This document shows, piece after piece, positions 9,929-16,830 of a stretch of 64,000 nucleotides of DNA (position 1 is its first letter; every line of letters begins with the position of its first letter). Origin of the DNA: Lacticaseibacillus suibinensis (lineage in GTDB: Bacteria > Bacillota > Bacilli > Lactobacillales > Lactobacillaceae); assembly GCF_003946175.1 (NCBI RefSeq), contig NZ_RHOK01000011.1:1-64000 (forward strand), read 5' to 3'. A program made the translations under genes and the position numbers. The notes below the pieces were generated by a model, which was not told where the DNA came from, made no database searches, and saw only the letters and a program-made list of their open reading frames with translations.

Positions 9929-10741
9929 TTAACCTGCTACGGGACTGGGCGACGTGACAGGATCCTGGTGATATCGGAAGGCTGCTTCTTTTGCCGCCTG
10001 CCGGTTGTCGACCAGGGACCGATCGAACACGATCGGCGTAAAACCTTGCGCATCAGGCAAAACCCAGCCCGATACGGCTTTAACTTGACTAAAGCGCAGG
10101 CCAACGAACCATTGGCCAAGCGCTTTGCATTGACTAAGTAGGAGGTGAAGCCCCATCTTAGCAAAGGCCCACAGGCTTAACGCCTGCTGCCCAGAAAAAA
10201 CGGCGTGGGTCAGTTGCACACCCATTCGCTGATCACCAGTGGCCACCACGACCACCTGGGCATCAGCCAGTAGGGTGCTGCCAGCAGGGGCAAACCCTGC
10301 GGCACAAGTTTGGTTGGTCAAGGTCAAAATCAACTTGAGCCAGCCGGCAACTTGCACCGGTGCGTTGGTTTCAACATCAAACGGCAAAACCGTGTCGGCG
10401 TTGAATTCGACCACGTCACCGACGACCAAACTGTTGCACTTCATTGCCCGGCGCAACCCGTCGCGAATCACGAGCACTGGGCGATCAGCGTCGAGCCGCA
10501 TGGTCCAGTGGGTAAACACATGGCGTGCGGCCAAGATCAGGATTGCGGCCAAGGCAACCGGTACTAGGCCCAGCCAGGCTTGGTCAAACAGGCGGTCCGC
10601 CAACAATGCGAGGCCAAGCGTCAGCACTGCGAGCTGACGAAGCGGAAAGGTTGGCCGCAGGGTGTGGGCACGCTGAGTGGTGCCGAATTGCTTTTTTTGG
10701 ACTTGAGCTTGACTCAAGCCACTTTGTACTTGCATCAACAT
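9929..10741 (-). CDS. Stand-alone, degenerate P-type ATPase actuator-domain membrane protein under Mg2+ riboswitch
   Basis: 270 residues resembling only the N-terminal third of a Mg2+-type P-type ATPase. GLSQAQVQKKQFG (8-20) resembles the cytosolic entry helix. Two hydrophobic segments follow (about 36-50 and 56-73). VIRDG (91-95), LVVGDVVEFNADTVLPFDVE (105-124) and ADAQVVVVATGD (149-160) match the actuator domain. The TGES dephosphorylation motif is absent, the DKTGT phosphorylation domain and ATP-binding domain are missing, and a further hydrophobic stretch lies near 178-206. The start ATG 10741 has GAGAGGAG six bases upstream within a hairpin. The intact frame, riboswitch and terminator argue against simple decay. 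A regulatory or accessory role in Mg2+ homeostasis is inferred. Confidence 0.68.
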   Translation of the reverse strand: MLMQVQSGLSQAQVQKKQFGTTQRAHTLRPTFPLRQLAVLTLGLALLADRLFDQAWLGLVPVALAAILILAARHVFTHWTMRLDADRPVLVIRDGLRRAMKCNSLVVGDVVEFNADTVLPFDVETNAPVQVAGWLKLILTLTNQTCAAGFAPAGSTLLADAQVVVVATGDQRMGVQLTHAVFSGQQALSLWAFAKMGLHLLLSQCKALGQWFVGLRFSQVKAVSGWVLPDAQGFTPIVFDRSLVDNRQAAKEAAFRYHQDPVTSPSPVAG

Positions 10742-10744
10742 CGT

Positions 10745-10768
10745 ATGCTCCTCTCTTCCCAGAGAGGC
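10745..10768 (-). promoter_or_regulatory. Hairpin masking the ribosome-binding site of the actuator-domain gene
   Basis: On the minus strand CCTCTC-TGGGAA-GAGAGG pairs with the Shine-Dalgarno GAGAGGAG of the gene starting at 10741. An outer CATCG/CGATG pairing could also cover its ATG. Ribosomes finishing the 28-codon ORF just upstream would open it. Confidence 0.6.
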
Positions 10769-10784
10769 TTAGCGATGCGCCTTA

Positions 10785-10871
10785 TTACTTATGGCATATA
10801 AGTGGTGGCACACGATCAAGCCTTCCGGGATCTGCATTGTCCGGACTACCACCATCAACTGCTTGTTTCAT
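10785..10871 (-). CDS. 28-residue Asp/Pro-rich ORF, possible Mg2+-sensing leader peptide
   Basis: ATG 10871 is preceded by AAGGTGA at proper spacing, and the frame ends in tandem TAA stops. The peptide (starting MKQAVDGGSPDNADPG, ending VPPLICHK) has four Asp and four Pro in 28 residues and no membrane segment. It sits between the M-box terminator and the actuator-domain gene, whose ribosome-binding site is in a hairpin. Asp/Pro-rich nascent chains destabilise ribosomes at low Mg2+ in the mgtL leader of Salmonella, so a similar sensing role is possible. Translation is not proven. Confidence 0.5.
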   Translation of the reverse strand: MKQAVDGGSPDNADPGRLDRVPPLICHK

Positions 10872-10948
10872 GTGCTCACCTTCTTTCATTCACCCGCCGT
10901 TGTGCCCCCAAGTTCCACCTTGGGTCATTTTTCTGCGAAACAGAAAAA

Positions 10949-10975
10949 ACGCACACCGATTGAGTATGCGCGCAG
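10949..10975 (-). terminator. M-box expression-platform terminator
   Basis: On the minus strand CGCATAC-TCAATCG-GTGTGCG is followed by TTTTTT: a 7-bp stem with one G-U pair. It follows the aptamer directly, as expected for Mg2+-induced termination. A second AT-rich hairpin (TTTTTCTG/CAGAAAAA, 10928-10949) overlaps its tail. Confidence 0.85.
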
Positions 10976-10984
10976 TTCTTGCAT

Positions 10985-11134
10985 CCCAATCGTTTAGTTT
11001 TAGCACTATACGCCTAGAAAAAATTCTTCAGCTACGTTAGCGCAAGCCTTTGTAGACAAGCGCAGTTGACTCATTGGCATCTCTGGATGTTTCTGAGCAG
11101 CAGCATTGTTCGTATAGGAGCCTCACCTAACGGA
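10985..11134 (-). ncRNA. M-box (ykoK leader) magnesium riboswitch
   Basis: The minus strand carries the conserved M-box order: CGTTAGGTGAGGCTCCTATA, then AATGCTGCTGC, CCAGAGATGCCAATGAGTCA, AACGTAGCTGAAG, and the closing ATAGTGCTAAAACTAAACGA. This matches the known ykoK/mgtE leader consensus nearly base for base in its core. M-box RNAs fold around Mg2+ and turn off Mg2+ transporter genes. A consensus promoter lies 5' and an intrinsic terminator 3'. Confidence 0.95.
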
Positions 11135-11162
11135 AAGCACCAGTTATTTACCTACGCCCTCT

Positions 11163-11191
11163 ACTATACGGACTTCAGGTGAAAAAGTCAA
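11163..11191 (-). promoter_or_regulatory. Promoter of the M-box transcript
   Basis: Minus-strand TTGACT (11186-11191), 17-base spacer, TATAGT (11163-11168). Transcription would begin about 20 bases before the riboswitch. Confidence 0.85.
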
Positions 11192-11266
11192 CTGCAAACG
11201 CTGCTGTACCGGCCTAAATGAGCATTTTCTCATCTTCAATCGCAGCGAGTTTTTAACCGCCATCCG

Positions 11267-11295
11267 TTCACCGCAGCGGTTAATTGTGCTAGAGT
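11267..11295 (+). promoter_or_regulatory. Promoter of def
   Basis: TTCACC (11267-11272), 17-base spacer ending in TGC, TAGAGT (11290-11295), an extended -10 promoter. Confidence 0.6.
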
Positions 11296-11329
11296 AGAAA
11301 AGAAATTGACAAACTGGAGGGTCAAAACC

Positions 11330-11884
11330 TTGTATCTAATGAAAGACATTACCCGCGACGGCGATCCAGTCCTGCGTAAGCGGGCAGCAAAAGTTCAATT
11401 CCCCTTATCTGAGGCCGACCAACAACTCGCACACGATTTGATGCAATACTTGGTCATTAGCCAAGACGAAGAGGAAAACAAGAAATACAAACTGCGGCCC
11501 GGCGTTGGCTTGGCCGCGCCGCAAGTCGGCGTTTCTGAGTGCATGGCGGCTGTACTCGTGCCCGGCCCGGATGACACGATTTTATTTCAAGAAACCCTCA
11601 TTAACCCCGTGATTATTTCCAACTCGGTGCAAGACGCCGCCCTCTCCGAAGGCGAAGGCTGCCTGAGCGTGGACAAAGACATTGAAGGTTACGTTGTGCG
11701 GCATGATCGCATCACCATTCGCTACCAAAACCTTGAAGGCGAAACCAAAAAGGTGCGCCTCAAGAACTATGCGGCGATTGTTTGCCAACATGAAATCGAC
11801 CACTTAAATGGGATTTTGTTCTATGACCACATCAACAAAAAAACACCGTTCAAGATGACGCCTGAAGGTGTTTTGATCGACTAA
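11330..11884 (+). CDS. def: Peptide deformylase
   Basis: About 184 residues. It removes the formyl group from the N-terminal Met of new proteins and is essential. All three motifs are present: GVGLAAPQVG, EGCLSV (metal-binding Cys) and QHEIDHLNG (two metal His and catalytic Glu). Start choice: TTG 11330 (MYLMKDITRDG) lies nine bases after GGAGG. The internal ATG at 11339 is the alternative but sits 18 bases from the Shine-Dalgarno. It has its own promoter and terminator, so it is monocistronic. Confidence 0.96.
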   Translation: MYLMKDITRDGDPVLRKRAAKVQFPLSEADQQLAHDLMQYLVISQDEEENKKYKLRPGVGLAAPQVGVSECMAAVLVPGPDDTILFQETLINPVIISNSVQDAALSEGEGCLSVDKDIEGYVVRHDRITIRYQNLEGETKKVRLKNYAAIVCQHEIDHLNGILFYDHINKKTPFKMTPEGVLID

Positions 11885-11891
11885 GTGATTT

Positions 11892-11917
11892 GACCGGCCA
11901 GCGCGCCGGTCTTTTTT
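11892..11917 (+). terminator. Terminator of def
   Basis: GACCGGC/GCCGGTC stem with a six-base loop and TTTTTT, eight bases after the def stop. Confidence 0.93.
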
Positions 11918-11922
11918 ATGGC

Positions 11923-12369
11923 CTAGACGCGCTGAATATCCTGCAAATAAGCGATGGTCGGCGCGTTGGTCACAAAAGCGACATCAAAGTGGACAACGCC
12001 AGCCCGCTGCCAAAAATCGGTGACCACAAAAGCTGGGTACTGTGGATCAGAGCTGGCAATATGTTGCTGGTTGGCAATCAGTTCCAACTGCTTTTGCAGC
12101 TGGCCAGCGGTAATCGTGATTTTCGGCGTGGCGGTTTCGTACTCAAAGCCCATAATGCCATGACCCCAAACATCCGCCACTGGCGCGGAACGCAGCGGCG
12201 GTTGATATGGCCAATGCAAGGCGGTCAGGCTTTCCGCCACGATTTGATCGGTGAGTTTTTGACTGTGATGCATAAACAACCGTAAGGCCTGGCGCCGCCG
12301 CATGATGCGCCACCAGATGACCACTGCCGCCGCGATGCCCAGCAATAAAACCAAGATCAACCAATACAT
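11923..12369 (-). CDS. Membrane-anchored hypothetical protein
   Basis: 148 residues. One hydrophobic segment (about residues 2-19, MYWLILVLLLGIAAAVVIWW) is followed by a basic patch (RIMRRRQALR), so the N-terminus is probably a membrane anchor with a cytoplasmic soluble domain of about 120 residues. No family was recognised. The start ATG 12369 has AAAGGAAG upstream, and a TATAAT box lies near 12389 on the same strand. It converges with def. Confidence 0.75.
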   Translation of the reverse strand: MYWLILVLLLGIAAAVVIWWRIMRRRQALRLFMHHSQKLTDQIVAESLTALHWPYQPPLRSAPVADVWGHGIMGFEYETATPKITITAGQLQKQLELIANQQHIASSDPQYPAFVVTDFWQRAGVVHFDVAFVTNAPTIAYLQDIQRV

Positions 12370-12472
12370 GCGTTCACTTCCTTTCTTACATTATACGCTA
12401 TTGGGCGCCAGCCGCGCCGACCGAAGCTTAACGGTGCCTGCGGGGTCCATAGCGAAACCGCCGCAGTTATGC

Positions 12473-12478
12473 TAAAAT
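12473..12478 (+). promoter_or_regulatory. Extended -10 of the rpoY-rnjA promoter
   Basis: TATGC-TAAAAT gives an extended -10. No good -35 is seen. A short hairpin (TGTTGA/TCAACA, 12488-12503) follows in the leader. Confidence 0.5.
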
Positions 12479-12517
12479 GTTTGTAACTGTTGAGTTTTCA
12501 ACATTTGACCGGCAAAA

Positions 12518-12552
12518 ATTGCGAAGTCGCGCGCCTTGGTGCGCCTTTTTCG
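12518..12552 (+). terminator. Terminator-like hairpin in the rpoY leader
   Basis: GCGAA...TTCGC encloses GCGC...GCGC and ends in CTTTTT, 20-30 bases before the rpoY Shine-Dalgarno (AAAGGAG). It may attenuate rpoY-rnjA transcription or be only a folded leader. Confidence 0.35.
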
Positions 12553-12574
12553 CGGATAAAAAGGAGCTTTTTTT

Positions 12575-12787
12575 ATGATCTACAAAGTTTTATATCAATC
12601 AGACAAGGTGCGCAACCCGAAGCGGGAAACCACCCAGACCCTTTATCTTGAAGCAGATTCTGCAGCCATTGCGCGAGCGTTGGTGGAAAAAAACACCCCC
12701 TACAACATCGAACTCGTGCAAGAGCTATCCGGCAACTTTTTGGACTATGAAAAAAAGTCTGCTGATTTCAAACTGACGGAGTTTTAA
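12575..12787 (+). CDS. rpoY: DNA-directed RNA polymerase epsilon subunit
   Basis: 70 residues beginning [20 protein letters not shown], typical of the RpoY/DUF1447 family, a small auxiliary RNA polymerase subunit of Bacillota. It precedes RNase J1 by three bases, the standard arrangement in this group. Start ATG 12575 has AAAGGAGC upstream. The Shine-Dalgarno for rnjA lies within its last codons, suggesting coupling. Confidence 0.94.
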   Translation: MIYKVLYQSDKVRNPKRETTQTLYLEADSAAIARALVEKNTPYNIELVQELSGNFLDYEKKSADFKLTEF

Positions 12788-12790
12788 TAT

Positions 12791-14473
12791 ATGAAACTCA
12801 ATATTAAGAAAAACGAAGTCGCCGTGTTTGCCATCGGCGGCTTAGGAGAAATTGGGAAGAACATGTACGGGGTTCAATACCAAGATGAAATCATCGTCAT
12901 CGATGCTGGGATCAAGTTTCCAGAAGATGACCTGCTTGGGATTGATTACGTGATTTCCGATTACTCCTATTTGGTGGAAAATCAAGACCAAATTAAGGCC
13001 CTGGTGATTACCCACGGGCACGAAGACCACATCGGCGGCATTCCTTATTTTCTCAAGGAAGTACCAAACGTCCCAGTCTATGCCCCACCGTTGGCCGCGG
13101 CGCTGATTCGCGGCAAGCTGGAAGAACATGGCCTGCTACGCACCACCGAGCTACATGAACTCAAAGAAGAAGACGTCCTGAAGTTCAAAAACTTGTGGAT
13201 CGACTTCTTCCGCACCACCCACAGTATCCCAGATACCTTGGGCGTGGCGGTGCACACCCCTTACGGCGCCATTGTGGAAACCGGGGACTATAAGTTCGAC
13301 TTAACCCCTGTTGGCGATCAGCCTGCCCCTAACTTGCAGCGCATGGCCAAGCTCGGTGAGGAAGGCGTGCTGCTGTTGATGTCCGACAGTACCAATGCCG
13401 AAATTCCGAACTTCACCAAGTCCGAACGCTTCGTCGGCCGCTCGATTCGCCATATTCTCGATGGCATTGAAGGGCGCATCATTTTTGCCACCTTCGCGTC
13501 CAACATCAGCCGGATGGCTCAGGCCATTTCGGCCGCTCGTGAACATGGTCGCAAAATTGCCGTCTTCGGCCGGTCGATGGAAACCGCGATGGTCAATGGC
13601 CGGGAACTTGGCTACTTGGATGTCAAAGATGACGAACTGATCGACCCGCATGAATTGAACAAAATGCCCGCCGACCAGGTCATGATTCTCTGCACCGGCT
13701 CGCAAGGTGAGCCGATGGCCGCCTTGTCGCGGATTGCCAATGGCACCCACCGCCAGATCTCCATTCAACCTGGCGACACCGTCATTTTCTCTTCCAACCC
13801 CATCCCTGGTAACACTGTTTCAGTGAACCACGTGATCAACGAGCTGGAAGAAGCCGGCGCTACTGTCATCCATGGTAAGGTCAACAACGTCCACACCTCT
13901 GGTCACGGTGGTCAGGAAGAACAGAAGCTGATGTTGCGGCTAATGAAGCCCAAGTTCTTCATGCCAATTCACGGGGAATACCGGATGCTGAAAATTCACA
14001 CCGAGTTAGCCCAAGAATGCCACGTCCCAGAAGAAAACTGCTTCATCATGGACAATGGCGATGTGCTCGCCTTAACGGCCGACACCGCGCGGCGTTCTGG
14101 CCACTTCCCGGCTGGCGATGTTTACGTCGATGGCAATGGCGTTGGCGACATCGGTAACGCCGTCATCCGCGACCGCCGCCTGCTTTCGGAAGAAGGCTTG
14201 GTCGTAGTCGTCGCCACCATCAACATGCAAAAGCAAGCGGTGTTCGCTGGTCCTGACCTGCTGTCACGCGGCTTTATCTACATGCGAGAAAGCGGCGAGC
14301 TGATCAACCAGGCGCAGCATCGCGTCTACCGGACCATCAAGAATACCTTCAAGCAAAACGAGAAAGTCACTGAAGGCATGCTCAAAGAGGCCATCACGTC
14401 TAACCTGCAGGAATTCCTGTTTGATAAGACCGAACGCCACCCTGTGATTTTGCCAATGCTGATTACCTTGTAA
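12791..14473 (+). CDS. rnjA: Ribonuclease J1
   Basis: 560 residues. It is a metallo-beta-lactamase/beta-CASP nuclease with 5'-3' exonuclease and endonuclease activity in mRNA turnover. HGHEDHIGG (Zn2+ site) lies near residue 74, SDSTNAE and the beta-CASP segment near 200-290, and SGHGGQEE and HGEYRM in the second part of the lactamase domain. Length matches RNase J1. It lies downstream of rpoY in one operon closed by a strong terminator. Confidence 0.96.
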   Translation: MKLNIKKNEVAVFAIGGLGEIGKNMYGVQYQDEIIVIDAGIKFPEDDLLGIDYVISDYSYLVENQDQIKALVITHGHEDHIGGIPYFLKEVPNVPVYAPPLAAALIRGKLEEHGLLRTTELHELKEEDVLKFKNLWIDFFRTTHSIPDTLGVAVHTPYGAIVETGDYKFDLTPVGDQPAPNLQRMAKLGEEGVLLLMSDSTNAEIPNFTKSERFVGRSIRHILDGIEGRIIFATFASNISRMAQAISAAREHGRKIAVFGRSMETAMVNGRELGYLDVKDDELIDPHELNKMPADQVMILCTGSQGEPMAALSRIANGTHRQISIQPGDTVIFSSNPIPGNTVSVNHVINELEEAGATVIHGKVNNVHTSGHGGQEEQKLMLRLMKPKFFMPIHGEYRMLKIHTELAQECHVPEENCFIMDNGDVLALTADTARRSGHFPAGDVYVDGNGVGDIGNAVIRDRRLLSEEGLVVVVATINMQKQAVFAGPDLLSRGFIYMRESGELINQAQHRVYRTIKNTFKQNEKVTEGMLKEAITSNLQEFLFDKTERHPVILPMLITL

Positions 14474-14479
14474 GAACTG

Positions 14480-14518
14480 GCACTCAGATGTGAACCTTAA
14501 ACATTTGGGTGCTTTTTT
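14480..14518 (+). terminator. Terminator of rpoY-rnjA
   Basis: A 12-bp stem GCACTCAGATGT/ACATTTGGGTGC with a nine-base loop and TTTTTT. Confidence 0.92.
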
Positions 14519-14537
14519 AGTGGATTATGGCAATCAG

Positions 14538-14566
14538 TTGTGTCAATTTATTCTAATCGGTATAAT
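14538..14566 (+). promoter_or_regulatory. Promoter of the lipid kinase gene
   Basis: TTGTGT (14538-14543), 17-base spacer, TATAAT (14561-14566). Confidence 0.8.
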
Positions 14567-14598
14567 CGGCATTAGTGATTTTTGAGGAGGATCCCCAC

Positions 14599-15549
14599 AT
14601 GGCCGCTGGCTTCTACTACATTATTTTCAACCCCGCTGCCGGTTCGGGCAACGCAGTTAAAATTTACCATGCCGTGAAAGCCGAACTCGACGCGCGGCAA
14701 ATCGCCTATGAAACGCGGGTGAGTCGCTACGCCGGCCATACCATCCAACTGGCGCGGCAAATTGGCAGCTTCAATGAGCGCCAAGACGCAGTGGTGTTGA
14801 CCATCGGCGGTGATGGCACCTTGAATCAGACCATCACCGGCCTGCGGATGACGTCGCAAAGCGACCTGCCTGTCGGTTACATTCCGGCTGGCTCAGGCAA
14901 CGACTTCGCGCGCGGCGTTGGCCTCAGCGAGGACCCGATGAAAGCCTTGGCCCAAGTCCTGGCATCAGAGGCACCGCTGACCTTAGATATTGGCCGCTAC
15001 ACCGAACATACGCACCATGAAACCGGGTATTTCGTCAACAATGTCGGCATCGGCTTCGATGCCGCCGTGGTCGCTTCCAACACCCATAGCCGCATCAAAC
15101 GGATTTTGAATCGGCTGTACCTAGGCAAGTTATCTTATTTCTTCTCCGGCGTTAAAACCTTCTTTACAACGAAAACCTTCGACGTGGTGGTTTACGACCA
15201 AGCTGGCAAAATGGAGCTCATCCCCCGGGCCTTCCTGGTAGACGCCACCAATCACCCCTATTTTGGCGGGGGTATTCGGTTTATGCCCCAAGCCACGCCC
15301 ACCGATGGCCTGCTAGATTTAGTGGTCGTTGAGCACCCGAACTGGCTTGCCTTCCTGTTTTTGCTGGTGCAAATGATTCGCGGCAAGGCCGCGCAATATC
15401 CGCAGGTCCACTACCTCAAGGGCAAACATCTGCGGCTTGAAACCACAGCCCTGGAACCGGGGCAAATGGACGGCGAAGAGATGGGCACCCGGTCTTTTGA
15501 GCTCGAATTCACCACCACCACCCAACGCTTCTGGTTTAAACTCGATTAA
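14599..15549 (+). CDS. Diacylglycerol kinase family lipid kinase (YegS/DgkB type)
   Basis: 316 residues. NPAAGSGNA at the N-terminus, TIGGDGTLNQ (catalytic/nucleotide loop) and PAGSGNDFARG are the signatures of soluble DAG-kinase family enzymes, which phosphorylate diacylglycerol or related lipids during phospholipid recycling linked to lipoteichoic acid synthesis. The start ATG 14599 was chosen over an upstream GTG because GAGGAGG lies eight bases before it. It is monocistronic, with its own promoter and a shared terminator. Confidence 0.93.
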   Translation: MAAGFYYIIFNPAAGSGNAVKIYHAVKAELDARQIAYETRVSRYAGHTIQLARQIGSFNERQDAVVLTIGGDGTLNQTITGLRMTSQSDLPVGYIPAGSGNDFARGVGLSEDPMKALAQVLASEAPLTLDIGRYTEHTHHETGYFVNNVGIGFDAAVVASNTHSRIKRILNRLYLGKLSYFFSGVKTFFTTKTFDVVVYDQAGKMELIPRAFLVDATNHPYFGGGIRFMPQATPTDGLLDLVVVEHPNWLAFLFLLVQMIRGKAAQYPQVHYLKGKHLRLETTALEPGQMDGEEMGTRSFELEFTTTTQRFWFKLD

Positions 15550-15593
15550 AAAACCGGCTGCCAACCTTCATCAAGGTTGACCGCCGGTTTTTG
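15548..15593. terminator. Bidirectional terminator between convergent genes
   Basis: AAAACCGGC...GCCGGTTTTT encloses CAACCTT/AAGGTTG, with A-run and T-run on opposite sides, between the lipid kinase (+) and the Eis-like gene (-). Confidence 0.9.
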
Positions 15594-15600
15594 ATTCGCA

Positions 15601-16818
15601 TCAGAAATAATCAGAGAAGTATGGTTCTTCCATGGGAATGATCCGCTCCAGCAGCTTGATCGCCGCGGGGCTAGCCTGCAAGCGCTCGATTTGCGCCAAA
15701 TACGACGGCCGCCGATAGCTCATCAGCATGGTGGTTAAAGTGGCAATATCGATTTTGACTGCCTCACCCACGGGCCGATCGGTCACGTGCAGCTGGCCTT
15801 TGTCATCCCACCACAGGCCAAAAACGCCCACATTCCATTCCGCTAAGGGGTCGCTGACCACAAAGTGCACCGGCTTATCTGGTTCCACGAAGGGATACGC
15901 CTTCAGAAATTCGGCGACATCGACAATCCGCGCCATAAAGTACGGATGAATGGTTTGCATGATGTCCCCATCATCCAACAGAAAATGCAGCGGTTCATTT
16001 TTGTAGATATTGCCTTTGACATGCTCCACCATTGAGAAATGCGCCGCCACGAAATTCCACAGGCCGCTGCGGGCTTCTTGGGTGTTGTACACCATCTCTT
16101 TGATGTGGAAAACCTCATCAGCGATCCAATACAAGACATAACCCTGGGGCAGGTCGTTTTCATCGTAGTACACACCGGCAATTCGCTCGTCTTCATCTTC
16201 CCAGCGCCAGTATTCGTCCCAGTTCAGCTGATTTCTGATCATCGCCCCATGATTGTGCAAGGCAAAGCGATTGTAGGTTTCAATCACATCCGGATCATCA
16301 ATTTCCAGCCGTTCAACATGGCCTGGCATGTCCGGCACGGATTTTGGCAGCTGGGTGTCTTTAACATCGAAGGTCAAATGATCGGACATGATTTCCCAGC
16401 CTTTTTTCCGGTAAAACGGAATGCTGTAAGGATAAAGGTAAGAAATCCACTGCTGGTGTTCGCGCATATGTTGAAGGGCCAACTTAACCAAATCATGCAT
16501 TAAGCCGTGACCGGCGTATTCGGGATAGGTCCCAACGCCAGTCAAACCACCCATTTGAAAGACCCGGCCGTGAATATTCACACGGCACGGATAGACGGCA
16601 AGCTGAGAAATCAGCTCATCGCCGTGCCACCACCCGATGACATCGGATTTTTCGAGCACCGGCCGTTTAGCGCGTTCCAGTTCACCGTCTTCATAACCAG
16701 ATTCTTCGACTTCCTTGGCGGTCACCTGAAACACATAGGCCAGCAAATTATTAAATTGTTCTAGATCATGCGGGGTCACGGGTCGAATTTCTAACCCGCT
16801 TCGACTATCGTCTTCCAT
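15601..16818 (-). CDS. Eis-like GNAT N-acetyltransferase
   Basis: 405 residues with the three-part plan of the Eis family: an N-terminal GNAT domain (GGLTGVGTYPEYAGHGLMHD is the acetyl-CoA-binding region, about 90-110), a second GNAT-like domain, and a C-terminal sterol-carrier-like domain ending in an aromatic carboxy terminus (PYFSDYF). Family members acetylate amines on varied substrates. Here the substrate is unknown. The start ATG 16818 has AAGGAG six bases upstream. It follows recD2 by 12 bases and probably shares its transcript. Confidence 0.85.
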   Translation of the reverse strand: MEDDSRSGLEIRPVTPHDLEQFNNLLAYVFQVTAKEVEESGYEDGELERAKRPVLEKSDVIGWWHGDELISQLAVYPCRVNIHGRVFQMGGLTGVGTYPEYAGHGLMHDLVKLALQHMREHQQWISYLYPYSIPFYRKKGWEIMSDHLTFDVKDTQLPKSVPDMPGHVERLEIDDPDVIETYNRFALHNHGAMIRNQLNWDEYWRWEDEDERIAGVYYDENDLPQGYVLYWIADEVFHIKEMVYNTQEARSGLWNFVAAHFSMVEHVKGNIYKNEPLHFLLDDGDIMQTIHPYFMARIVDVAEFLKAYPFVEPDKPVHFVVSDPLAEWNVGVFGLWWDDKGQLHVTDRPVGEAVKIDIATLTTMLMSYRRPSYLAQIERLQASPAAIKLLERIIPMEEPYFSDYF

Positions 16819-16830
16819 ACCAAACTCCTT

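Noticed and set aside
9929-10741. Plain pseudogene of a Mg2+ ATPase
   Set aside because: No pump remnant follows; the terminator comes 14 bases after the stop and regulation is intact. Decay remains possible, so it is reported as a gene with moderate confidence.
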